Assembly: GCF_002930105.1 (NCBI RefSeq) | Contig: NZ_PJRN01000005.1 | Coordinates: 124,001-188,000 of the forward strand | DNA from: Billgrantia saliphila | GTDB taxonomy: Bacteria; Pseudomonadota; Gammaproteobacteria; Pseudomonadales; Halomonadaceae | Length of the DNA: 64,000 bases | Direction: 5' to 3' | Shown: positions 53,214-64,000 of the stretch, piece by piece | How positions within the stretch are numbered: position 1 is the first letter of the stretch | Layout of the letters: every line of letters starts with the position of its first letter | Notes under the pieces: generated by a model | Databases searched by the model: none | What the model saw: only the letters and a program-made list of their open reading frames with translations | Told to the model about the DNA's origin: nothing | Translations under genes and position numbers: made by a program

Positions 53214-55049
53214 TCACTCCACCGTCACCGACTTGGCCAGATTGCGCGGCTGATCCACGTCGGTGCCCTTGAGCACCGCCACATGGTAGCTCAGCAGTTG
53301 CAGGGGCACTGTATACAGGATCGGCGCCAGGGCGTCGTGCACATGGGGCAGAAACAGGACGTGAACCCCCTCTTGCGCCTCGATACCCACCCGCTCGTCG
53401 GCGAATACAAACAGCTCTCCGCCGCGGGCTCGCACTTCCTGCAGGTTGGATTTCAGTTTGTCCAGCAGCTCGTCGTTGGGCGCTACCGAGATCACCGGCA
53501 TCTCGCTGTCGACCAGCGCCAGCGGACCGTGCTTGAGTTCGCCGGCGGGGTACGCCTCGGCATGGATGTAGGAGATTTCCTTGAGCTTGAGTGCTCCCTC
53601 CAATGCGATGGGGAAGTGCGCACCGCGACCGAGGAACAGTGCATGGTGCTTTTCGGCGAAAGCCGTCGACAGCGCCTCGATCTCGCCGTCCAGACCAAGT
53701 ACCTGGGAAACCCGCTTCGGCAGCTCGCGCAGGGCGGCGACCAGCTCTGCCTGGGTTCCGCTATCGAGTCCCTTGACCCGCCCCAATGCCAGCGTCAGCA
53801 GCATCAGCGCGGTGAGCTGCGTGGTGAAGGCCTTGGTCGAGGCGACGCCGATTTCCGGCCCGGCCTGAGTCATCAAGGTCAGGTCGGATTCACGCACCAA
53901 CGAGCTGCCCGGCACGTTGCAGATCGCCACGCTGCCGAGATAGCCCTGTTCGCGCGCGAAGCGAAGCGCCGCCAGGGTATCGGCCGTCTCGCCCGACTGC
54001 GACAGGGTCACGAACAGGGTATCTTCGGGAACCACTACCGTGCGGTAGCGATACTCGGAGGCGACTTCCACCTGTACCGGTACGCCGGCGTAGCGCTCGA
54101 GCCAGTAGCGCGCCACCAGCCCGGCGTGAAAGCTCGTGCCGCAGGCGACGATATGGATCTGCTTCGCTCGCTCGAACAGCGCCTCGGCGTCGGGTCCGAA
54201 AGTCTCCGCCGGCACCGAACGCTCGCCCAGTCGCCCCTCGAGCGTGGCAGCGATCACCTCGGGCTGCTCGAAGATTTCCTTAAGCATGAAGTGGCGATAG
54301 TCGCCCTTGCTGGCCGCCCCGTCGCCGTGCTCGAAAGTCTGTACCGGACGATTCATCGTCTCGCCGCGAGCGTCGAAGACATCGATGCGTCCACCGCCTG
54401 AGAGACGCACCACGTCACCCTCCTGCAGGTAGACGAAACGATCGGTGACCTGCAGCAGCGCCAGCGGGTCCGAGCCGAGGAAAGCCTCATCGATGCCGAC
54501 CCCCACCACCAGCGGGCTGCCCTTGCGCGCGCCGACGATGGTGTCGGGTTCGTCGGCATGCAGCACCGCCAGGGCATAGGCACCCTCGAGTCGCGCCAGC
54601 ACGCGCTGCACCGCGGCCAATAGGCCGCCGCCACGGCGAAACTCCTGATCGATCAGGTGCGCCACGACCTCGGTATCGGTCTCTGAAGCGAAGCCGTAGC
54701 CCGCCGTCTGCAGCTCGCGACGCAGCGACTCATGATTTTCGATGATGCCGTTGTGCACCAGGGCCAGCCGGTCGCCTGACTGGTGCGGATGCGCATTTTC
54801 CTCGCTGGGCCGGCCATGGGTGGCCCAACGGGTGTGGGCGATGCCGCATCGACCCGGCAAGGGTTCGCTCTCAAGCCGAGTCTCCAGCGCGGCCACCTTG
54901 CCCATCGCCCGGCTGCGCTGCAGCGCTCCCTGAGGTGACAGAACCGCCATGCCGGCCGAATCGTAGCCGCGGTATTCGAGCCGCCGCAGTCCCTCGAGCA
55001 GGATACCTTCCACATTGCGCCCAGTGACGGCGCCGACGATTCCACACAT
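53214..55049 (-). CDS. glmS: Glutamine-fructose-6-phosphate aminotransferase
   Basis: GlmS makes glucosamine-6-phosphate from fructose-6-phosphate and glutamine. The 611-residue product begins MCGIVGAV, with the nucleophile Cys2 after Met removal. It has HTRWATHGRPSEENAHPH and two SIS domains, including CGTSFHAGLVARYWLE and SGETADTLAALRFAREQG. The C-terminus NLAKSVTVE is typical. It lies 24 nt after glmU, so the two are one operon. No glmS ribozyme is present. Confidence 0.97.
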   Translation of the reverse strand: MCGIVGAVTGRNVEGILLEGLRRLEYRGYDSAGMAVLSPQGALQRSRAMGKVAALETRLESEPLPGRCGIAHTRWATHGRPSEENAHPHQSGDRLALVHNGIIENHESLRRELQTAGYGFASETDTEVVAHLIDQEFRRGGGLLAAVQRVLARLEGAYALAVLHADEPDTIVGARKGSPLVVGVGIDEAFLGSDPLALLQVTDRFVYLQEGDVVRLSGGGRIDVFDARGETMNRPVQTFEHGDGAASKGDYRHFMLKEIFEQPEVIAATLEGRLGERSVPAETFGPDAEALFERAKQIHIVACGTSFHAGLVARYWLERYAGVPVQVEVASEYRYRTVVVPEDTLFVTLSQSGETADTLAALRFAREQGYLGSVAICNVPGSSLVRESDLTLMTQAGPEIGVASTKAFTTQLTALMLLTLALGRVKGLDSGTQAELVAALRELPKRVSQVLGLDGEIEALSTAFAEKHHALFLGRGAHFPIALEGALKLKEISYIHAEAYPAGELKHGPLALVDSEMPVISVAPNDELLDKLKSNLQEVRARGGELFVFADERVGIEAQEGVHVLFLPHVHDALAPILYTVPLQLLSYHVAVLKGTDVDQPRNLAKSVTVE

Positions 55050-55073
55050 GACGATTCCTCGCGCTGCTTGGGT

Positions 55074-56441
55074 TCAGTGATCCCGGGTCTTGGTCGGACG
55101 CGGCCAGTCGGGCTTGCTGACCTGACGTCCACGAGAGACGGCCAGGGCATTGTCGGCCACGTCCTTGCTGATGGTCGAACCGGCACCGACGGTGGCGCCA
55201 CGACCGACACTGACCGGCGCCACCAGGGCGGTGTTGGAGCCGATGAAGGCTCCATCGCCGATGTCGGTACGGTGCTTGTTGGCACCGTCGTAGTTGCAAG
55301 TGATGGTACCGGCGCCGACGTTGACGTCGCGCCCCAGCCGCGCATCGCCCACATAGCTGAGGTGATTGATCTTGCTCCCCTCGCCGACCTCCGCGTTCTT
55401 GGTCTCGACGAAGTTGCCCACCCGGGCGCTCGGCGCCAACCGCGTCCCTGGGCGCAGCCGGGCGAAGGGGCCGATGCGGTTGAGGCCGGCCGCCACGGTC
55501 CCCTCGATCACGCTGTGGGCCTCTATCACGGTTTCCGCGCCGATTCGGCTGTCGCGAATCACGCAGTGGGGACCGATGCGCACCCCCTCGCCGAGCTCCA
55601 CCTCGCCTTCGAACACGCAGCCCACGTCGATCTCGACGTCGTGGCCGCAAGTCAGACGCCCGCGCACGTCTAGGCGTGCCGGATCGAGCAACGCCACCCC
55701 TTCTCTCATCAGCGCCTCGGCGATGCGCGCCTGGTACGCACGTTCGAGCCGGGCCATCTGCTGTCGGTTGTTGATCCCCTCCACCTCGAGCGGATCGGCC
55801 GGCTGTGCCGTGGCGATTGCCACCCCATCGGCGGCAGCCATGGCGATCACGTCGGTGAGGTAATACTCACCCTGGGCATTGTCGGCGGAGAGCCGCGGCA
55901 GCCAACGGCGCAGCTGCTTCGCCGTCATGGCCATGATACCGGTATTGCACTCGTGAATCGCCAGCTCTTCCGCGCCGGCGTCCTTCTGCTCGACGATCGC
56001 CACCGCTTCTCCCGCTGCGTCGCGCACGATGCGTCCGTAGCCGGTGGGGTCGTCGAGCATCACGGTGAGCAGTCCCATACGCGACTCGTCGACTTGGGCG
56101 AGCAGCGTCGCCAAGGTGTCGCGCCGGATCAACGGGACGTCGCCATACAGCACCAGCACCTTGCCGTCGCCCAGCCCTTCCAGAGCCTGGGCCACCGCAT
56201 GGCCGGTACCCTTCTGTTCGGCCTGCAGAGCGAAGCGTACCGGAGTGTCGTCGAGCGCCTCTCGCACCCGCTCGGCGCCGTGGCCGACCACCACGTGCAA
56301 CCGATCCGCCTCGAGCTGCCGGGCAGTGTCGAGCACGTGACGAACCATCGGCTTGCCGGCCAGACGATGCAGTACCTTGGGCAGTGTCGAGCGCATTCGC
56401 GTGCCCTGCCCGGCCGCCAGAATCACCACATCGAGGGTCAT
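55074..56441 (-). CDS. glmU: Bifunctional GlmU (UDP-GlcNAc pyrophosphorylase/GlcN-1-P acetyltransferase)
   Basis: GlmU makes UDP-GlcNAc for peptidoglycan and lipid A. The 455-residue product has the N-terminal uridylyltransferase loop [29 protein letters not shown] follows, then the C-terminal left-handed beta-helix with hexapeptide repeats ([21 protein letters not shown]) and [13 protein letters not shown] at 56441 follows AAGGAGG; upstream frames are not needed. It precedes glmS by 24 nt. Confidence 0.96.
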   Translation of the reverse strand: MTLDVVILAAGQGTRMRSTLPKVLHRLAGKPMVRHVLDTARQLEADRLHVVVGHGAERVREALDDTPVRFALQAEQKGTGHAVAQALEGLGDGKVLVLYGDVPLIRRDTLATLLAQVDESRMGLLTVMLDDPTGYGRIVRDAAGEAVAIVEQKDAGAEELAIHECNTGIMAMTAKQLRRWLPRLSADNAQGEYYLTDVIAMAAADGVAIATAQPADPLEVEGINNRQQMARLERAYQARIAEALMREGVALLDPARLDVRGRLTCGHDVEIDVGCVFEGEVELGEGVRIGPHCVIRDSRIGAETVIEAHSVIEGTVAAGLNRIGPFARLRPGTRLAPSARVGNFVETKNAEVGEGSKINHLSYVGDARLGRDVNVGAGTITCNYDGANKHRTDIGDGAFIGSNTALVAPVSVGRGATVGAGSTISKDVADNALAVSRGRQVSKPDWPRPTKTRDH

Positions 56442-56540
56442 CGAAGCCTCCTTGTCCATTCGCTTGGGTCCAACACAGGGAGCGCGACGGCTCGCCCGTT
56501 TCGTCATGATGGTGTCGCACGCGGCGTTTCGACGCGACGC

Positions 56541-57608
56541 TCAGCGCACCTCCAGCTCCATCTCCTCGGCGAGCGACTCACCGAAATACTCGACGAAGGC
56601 GGGGCTCGCCATACTGTTCCAGCCATTATCTTCGCGCACCAGCATCAACACTCGAAGATCCTGCCCTCGCGCCAGCGCCAACCCCTCTTCTTCTCCCAAC
56701 ACCATCATCGCCGTGGCCCAGGCGTCGGCCCAGGCGTTGGAGGGGTGTGCCACGGTCACCGAAGCCACGCGATGCTCGATCGGGCGACCCGTGCGCGGAT
56801 CGATGGTATGCGAGTAACGCTTGCCGTCTTCCTCGAAATAGTTGCGGTAATCGCCCGAGGTAGCCACCGAAATGTCGTGCAGCGGCACGATATGGGTCGC
56901 CTCCTGGCGGTCGTCGAGCGGCGCCTCGATGCCGATGCGCCAAGACTGCCGTTCGCCGTCGCGAAAGCCGCGGACGATCAGATCGCCCCCCAGGTTGACC
57001 AGGTAGTGCTCGATTGCCTGGGCGTCGAGATAGGCAGCCACGCGATCGGTGGCATGGCCCTTGGCCACGCCGCCGAGATTGACGAAGACATCGCGAACCC
57101 GTCGCGCCTGCAGCTCGTCGACATCGATCTCGATGCTGTCGGGGCCGACCTGGGCCAGTCGTTGACGCAATGTCTCGTCGTCGGGAATCTCCCGCGGACG
57201 CGCCTCGGAGCCAAAACTCCACAGGTTGACCAGACCGCCCACGGTGACGTCGAAGGCCCCACCGCTGGCCTCGGCCACCGCCTGACTGATCGCCAACACT
57301 TCGATCAGCTCATTGGAGAGAGGCTGCCATTCGCCAATCGGTGCCTGGTTGAAGGCCATCAGTTCCGAGTCATCGCGGTAGACCGACATGGCGACATCCA
57401 CCTGCTCCAGCACCTCGAGCAGCCCCGCTTCCAACTCTTGGGCTCGCCCTTGTGTCAAAGGGTCGGCAATGGTGACCTGATAGAAGGAACCGAAAATGTC
57501 GCCCTCGAGGCGTACCGGCGAATCCAGCGGGCGCTCGCTCTCGGAACAGCCAGCGAACAGCCCCAGGCACAGCATGGCGATGACGGCGAGACGCAGGACG
57601 AAACTCAT
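56541..57608 (-). CDS. apbE: FAD:protein FMN transferase ApbE
   Basis: ApbE attaches FMN to threonines of flavoproteins such as Nqr and Rnf subunits. The 355-residue lipoprotein has lipobox L-F-A-G-C at residues 17-21. It has FGSFYQVTIAD, DVTVGGLVNLWSFG, VNLGGVAKGHATDRVA and YSHTIDPRTGRPIEHRVASVTV, the last two holding FAD/Mg contacts. The ATG at 57608 gives the signal peptide. No Nqr or Rnf gene is in the window, so its client is elsewhere. Confidence 0.92.
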   Translation of the reverse strand: MSFVLRLAVIAMLCLGLFAGCSESERPLDSPVRLEGDIFGSFYQVTIADPLTQGRAQELEAGLLEVLEQVDVAMSVYRDDSELMAFNQAPIGEWQPLSNELIEVLAISQAVAEASGGAFDVTVGGLVNLWSFGSEARPREIPDDETLRQRLAQVGPDSIEIDVDELQARRVRDVFVNLGGVAKGHATDRVAAYLDAQAIEHYLVNLGGDLIVRGFRDGERQSWRIGIEAPLDDRQEATHIVPLHDISVATSGDYRNYFEEDGKRYSHTIDPRTGRPIEHRVASVTVAHPSNAWADAWATAMMVLGEEEGLALARGQDLRVLMLVREDNGWNSMASPAFVEYFGESLAEEMELEVR

Positions 57609-57639
57609 GGTAGCAGGCTCCAGACTCCGTGTGGCATGA

Positions 57640-58449
57640 CTAGGCGAAGATCCACAGCAGCCACAGCCCGAGAACGACACGGTAGAAGACGAAGGGTTGC
57701 ATGCCGATCCGCTTGATGAAGGCAATGAAGTAGTGAATGCAGAGATAGGCGCTGACTCCCGACAGCAGCACCCCGACGCCCATCGCCGGCCAGTCGATAG
57801 CCTGCGGGACCTGCATCAGCCCGACGATCTCAAGCCCGGCCGCCAGCGCGGTGACCGGGATCGAGAGCAGAAACGAGAAGCGCGCCGCCCCCTCGCGGCT
57901 CATGCCCAGCAGCAGCGCTGCGGTGATGGTGATGCCGGAGCGTGACGTGCCCGGAATCAGCGCCAGTGCCTGGGCAAGGCCGATGATCATGGCATCGCGC
58001 AGCATGAGCTGGTATTCATCGCGCCCCGCTCGCTTGCGCCAGTCGGCGTAGCCTAGCAGCAGGCCGAAGCCGATCAGGCTGACGCCGATCAGCACCGGTG
58101 AACGCATGCCGAATTCGATCACATCGTGAAAGGCGAGGCCGGCCACGCATACCGGAATAGTTGCCAGCAATACCCACCAAGCGAGGCGGGCATCGGGATC
58201 TTTTACCTGGAGACGCAGCGCTCCTCCCAGCGAACCGGCCCAACTGACCGCCATGCGCTGCAGGTCGTCACGGAAGTAGATCACCACGGCCATCAGGCTG
58301 CCCAGGTGCATGGCGACATCGAAGATCAGTCCCTGGTCGGTCCAGTCAGTGAGAACCGGTACCAGAATCAGGTGGGCGGAGCTGGAAATCGGCAGGAACT
58401 CGGTCAACCCCTGGATCACGGACAGCACGACGACCTGAAGCCAATCCAT
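57640..58449 (-). CDS. uppP: Undecaprenyl-diphosphatase UppP (BacA)
   Basis: UppP removes a phosphate from undecaprenyl diphosphate, recycling the lipid carrier of cell-wall synthesis. The 269-residue membrane protein has the active-site motifs QGLTEFLPISSSAHLILVP near residue 14 and LIPGTSRSGITITAALLLGMSR near residue 160. AGGAG lies 9 nt before ATG 58449. Overexpression of such genes gives bacitracin resistance in other bacteria. Confidence 0.95.
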   Translation of the reverse strand: MDWLQVVVLSVIQGLTEFLPISSSAHLILVPVLTDWTDQGLIFDVAMHLGSLMAVVIYFRDDLQRMAVSWAGSLGGALRLQVKDPDARLAWWVLLATIPVCVAGLAFHDVIEFGMRSPVLIGVSLIGFGLLLGYADWRKRAGRDEYQLMLRDAMIIGLAQALALIPGTSRSGITITAALLLGMSREGAARFSFLLSIPVTALAAGLEIVGLMQVPQAIDWPAMGVGVLLSGVSAYLCIHYFIAFIKRIGMQPFVFYRVVLGLWLLWIFA

Positions 58450-58477
58450 ATGGCATTTCTCCTGACGGCAAGCATCT

Positions 58478-58499
58478 CGCGCCGCGCCAAAGCGGCGCG
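58478..58499. repeat. Inverted repeat upstream of uppP
   Basis: CGCGCCGC (58478-58485) pairs with GCGGCGCG (58492-58499) 28 nt before the uppP start. It can be a leader hairpin or the mgtE terminator. Confidence 0.35.
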
Positions 58500-58691
58500 C
58501 ACGGAAAGGAACGCAGAGAGGATACACGGACCATCGCCGCTTGTCCGCCGTCTCACGATGACGACAGTGGCTCGTTCAACGGCTTCGCGGCCTGTCGCCG
58601 TTCGACGTCAACGTGCGGTCCCATGCCGGTCGAGCGGCACTCACCGCAGAGCTGGACGCGAGCTTCAGCAGGCGCAAGCGTGACGCGAGGA

Positions 58692-60065
58692 CTATGCCCC
58701 GGTCAGCACCGCCGTGGCGATGGTGAAATAGATCAGCACGCCACTGGCATCGATGAGGGTCGTTACCAATGGAGCCGACGCCGTGGCCGGGTCCCAGCCG
58801 ACGCGGTTGAGAACGAACGGCAGGCACATGCCCAGCAGGCTACCGAACAGCACGATGACGACCATGCTGGCGGCGACCACCATGGCCACCGCCTCGCCGC
58901 CGCGCATCACGCCGATGGGCGCCACCGCCAGCGCCATGGTCAGGCCCAGCGAGCCCGCCACCAACAGCTCGCGACCGAGCAGCTTGCCCCAGTCCTTGAC
59001 GCCCACGTCGCCGGTGGCCATGCCGCGCACCATCAGCGTCGCCGCCTGGGCGCCGGCATTGCCGCCGCTGCCGATCAGCAGCGGCAGGAAGAACACCAGC
59101 GCCACCTGGGCGGCGATGGTGTCCTCGAAGTAGGCGATGCCGGCGCCGGAAAAGAGATTGGCGAACACCAGCAGCACCAGCCAGGTCACGCGCTTGCGGT
59201 AGAGGCTCCAGAGCGGCACCCGGCTGACGCCGTCCTCGAGCTGGCCGATGGACATGCCCTTGTGGAAATCCTCGGTAGCTTCGGATTCGACCACGTCCAT
59301 GGCATCGTCATGGGTGACGATCCCCACCAGCCTTTCGTCAGGATCGATCACCGGCATGGCCAGCAGGTCGTAGCGCGCCACCAGGCGGGCCACCTCCTCC
59401 TGCGCCTCGTCGACCGGAATGCTGATCACGTCCTTGATCATCAAGTCGTCGACCCTGGCCCCGGGGCGCGCCACCATCAGCTGGCGCAGCGACATGGTGC
59501 CGGCCAGTTTGCCCTCGGCGTCGATCACGTAGAGTTGGTAAACCGTCTCGGCGTCCGGTGCCGTCTGCCGCACCCGCATCATGGCCTGGGAGACGGTCAT
59601 CCCGCTGGGAATGGCCACGTAATCCGAGGTCATGATCGCCCCTGCGGTTCCCTCCTCGTAGCTCGCCAGCCGCTTGAGGTCCTCGCGCTCCTGGCGCGCC
59701 ATGCGACGCAGCAATACCTCCTGGCGATCCTCGTCGAGCAGGTTGAACAGGTCGGCGCGTTCGTCCGAGCCCATCTCCTCCAGCACCGAGAGCAGCAGTT
59801 CGTCGGACATCGACTGGGCGACTTCGAGCTGCACCTCACCGGGTAGATAGCCGAGCACGTTGGCCCGCCGCTCCAGCGGCAGGCAGTCGAGCAGGCGCAG
59901 CACACTGGCCAGGTCATCATCTTCCTCGACCAGCTCCTCGAGGATTTCGGAGAGATCCGCGGCGCGCAGCTCAGGGAGCAGTTCGTCAAGACGCTCGCGC
60001 TGTTCCTGCTCGAGGGCGGTCAGCAGCGTTTCCTTGTGCTCCTGCAGCGGTTCGCTCAGCGACAT
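58692..60065 (-). CDS. mgtE: Magnesium transporter MgtE
   Basis: MgtE is a Mg2+ channel gated by cytosolic Mg2+. The 457-residue product has the N-terminal superhelical domain with acidic LVEEDDDLASVLRLLDCLP and two CBS domains (about residues 140-265). A membrane part of five helices has LIGSGGNAGAQAATLMVRGMATGD, the pore-region signature. ATG at 60065 follows GGAGAGAGCCC. It sits between the ATP synthase and uppP genes, all leftward. Confidence 0.95.
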   Translation of the reverse strand: MSLSEPLQEHKETLLTALEQEQRERLDELLPELRAADLSEILEELVEEDDDLASVLRLLDCLPLERRANVLGYLPGEVQLEVAQSMSDELLLSVLEEMGSDERADLFNLLDEDRQEVLLRRMARQEREDLKRLASYEEGTAGAIMTSDYVAIPSGMTVSQAMMRVRQTAPDAETVYQLYVIDAEGKLAGTMSLRQLMVARPGARVDDLMIKDVISIPVDEAQEEVARLVARYDLLAMPVIDPDERLVGIVTHDDAMDVVESEATEDFHKGMSIGQLEDGVSRVPLWSLYRKRVTWLVLLVFANLFSGAGIAYFEDTIAAQVALVFFLPLLIGSGGNAGAQAATLMVRGMATGDVGVKDWGKLLGRELLVAGSLGLTMALAVAPIGVMRGGEAVAMVVAASMVVIVLFGSLLGMCLPFVLNRVGWDPATASAPLVTTLIDASGVLIYFTIATAVLTGA

Positions 60066-60167
60066 GGGCTCTCTCCTGGCTCTCCCTCACCGCTAGCCGC
60101 TCCTGGCACGACGAGGTGGCGTGTATGGCTCGGGCACTCCGAGGCCGATGGCTGCATGATAACAGAG

Positions 60168-60201
60168 ACGAAAACGCCCCCCGAAGTGGCTTCGGGGGGC
60201 G
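60168..60201 (-). terminator. Rho-independent terminator of the ATP synthase operon
   Basis: CGCCCCCCGAAG (60175-60186) pairs with CTTCGGGGGGCG (60190-60201) around TGG. On the leftward strand TTTT follows at once. It lies 25 nt after the atpC stop and ends the operon before mgtE. Confidence 0.9.
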
Positions 60202-60225
60202 CTGTCGCAGCAGGCGACGGTGGGA

Positions 60226-60654
60226 TCAGCCCCTGCCGCCCTTCTTGCGCAATTGCTGGATCGTCCGCAGCTGAGCCACGGCTTCCGCGAGATCGGCGGC
60301 GGCGCGGGTATAGTCCATTTCCGCCGATTTCTCGTTGAAGGCTCGCAGCGCATGCTGGCGGGCCTCCTCGGCAGCGGCCTCGTCGAGATCGCTCGCCCGC
60401 GCTGCCGAATCGGCCAGCACGGTCACCACGTCCGGCTGCACTTCGAGGAAGCCGCCTGACACGTAGTAGTTCTCTTCCTGCCCGCCATCGTGAATCACGC
60501 GAACGGGGCCCGGCTGCAGCTCGGTCAGCAGCGGAGCGTGCCCGGGCAGGATGCCCAGGTCGCCCATGATGCCCGAAGCCACGATCTGCTCGACTTCACC
60601 GGAGAAGATCGAGGCCTCGGCGCTGACGATATTGCATGTGAAGCTTTTCGCCAT
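60226..60654 (-). CDS. atpC: ATP synthase epsilon subunit
   Basis: Epsilon is part of the rotor stalk of F1 and can inhibit ATP hydrolysis. The 142-residue product begins [26 protein letters not shown]. It has the [12 protein letters not shown] loop and an N-terminal beta-sandwich plus C-terminal helix pair ([23 protein letters not shown]). It follows atpD by 24 nt. Confidence 0.97.
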   Translation of the reverse strand: MAKSFTCNIVSAEASIFSGEVEQIVASGIMGDLGILPGHAPLLTELQPGPVRVIHDGGQEENYYVSGGFLEVQPDVVTVLADSAARASDLDEAAAEEARQHALRAFNEKSAEMDYTRAAADLAEAVAQLRTIQQLRKKGGRG

Positions 60655-60678
60655 AGCGAAGTCCCCCAGTGGACGGGA

Positions 60679-63008
<2,330 letters not shown>

Positions 63009-63047
63009 AGCGATCTACCTCGTTCGTGGCCCTCAGAAGATGTCCAT

Positions 63048-63069
63048 GGCCCGCCCTGGCGGGCGGGCC
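63048..63069. repeat. GC-rich hairpin between atpA and atpG
   Basis: GGCCCGCCC (63048-63056) pairs with GGGCGGGCC (63061-63069) around TGGC, inside the operon. It may tune the mRNA stability of the segments before and after it. Confidence 0.5.
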
Positions 63070-63077
63070 GGCGGCAT

Positions 63078-64000
<923 letters not shown>

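Noticed and set aside
53214..55049. glmS ribozyme or GlmZ-type leader
   Set aside because: The ribozyme occurs in Gram-positive bacteria, and the 24-nt glmU-glmS gap is too short for either.
55953..57716. Long open frame antisense to glmU and apbE
   Set aside because: It spans two real genes with intact motifs and has none itself.
60066..60225. Mg2+ riboswitch before mgtE
   Set aside because: The gap is short and is filled by the atp terminator; no M-box pattern is visible.

Overview
This 64-kb window is a high-GC gammaproteobacterial chromosome segment. Gene content and order point to a moderately halophilic member of the Halomonadaceae or a close relative: an acidic proteome, a pseudomonad-type Crc gene divergent from pyrE, HexR, the long PstA type, and an extremely acidic linker in an exported cytochrome. 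That assignment is inference; no rRNA gene is present. The region is chromosomal core. I see no insertion sequence, integrase, phage gene, CRISPR array or rRNA operon. Both window ends cut genes: a GntR-type regulator on the left and atpA on the right.

Layout. 1-5400: GntR fragment, an unplaced exported-type or propeller-like protein, an amphi-Trp protein, tRNA-Arg(CCG), two membrane proteins of unknown function, and LhgO. 5594-9804: a diheme cytochrome, rep, trmL and a YfaZ-like porin. 9845-17590: housekeeping genes (pyrE, crc, rph, yicC, gmk-rpoZ-spoT, ridA-thpR). 17656-24454: a PagL-type lipid A deacylase, a YeeZ-like SDR, oxyR-recG and a FUSC protein. 24539-31252: the most accessory-looking stretch, with a free-standing cyclodeaminase-like protein, a DUF3100 membrane protein with a small membrane partner, an M20 amidohydrolase, a 3-hydroxyisobutyrate-dehydrogenase-type reductase, an aldehyde dehydrogenase and a LysR regulator. 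31290-34953: an SCP2-like protein, HU, rubredoxin reductase, ubiC-ubiA. 34968-43062: a complete phosphate-sensing unit, phoBR facing pstSCAB-phoU-cysZ, with near-identical Pho boxes before phoB and before pstC. 43238-53213: a thioesterase, an orphan TRAP binding protein, uvrD, hexR, an NSS transporter, DUF72 and DUF945 proteins. 53214-64000: one long leftward series, atpAGDC, mgtE, uppP, apbE, glmU, glmS.

How the genes work together. PhoR/PhoB and Pst/PhoU form one regulon, supported by two Pho boxes sharing a 17-nt core. GlmS and GlmU make UDP-GlcNAc and UppP recycles the undecaprenyl carrier, so the stretch beside the ATP synthase serves envelope synthesis. RpoZ and SpoT lie together behind a good sigma70-like promoter. 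Crc and HexR both imply Pseudomonas-style control of carbon metabolism. The DUF3100 region reads as a membrane uptake module plus hydrolase, dehydrogenase and aldehyde oxidation for an unknown acylated or amide compound; its substrate cannot be read from sequence.

The main items for a second look are the DUF3100 catabolic cluster, a 127-bp imperfect inverted-repeat element between uvrD and hexR, the internal Pho box between pstS and pstC, the two unknown membrane proteins at 2147-4092, and the catalytically degenerate Crc.
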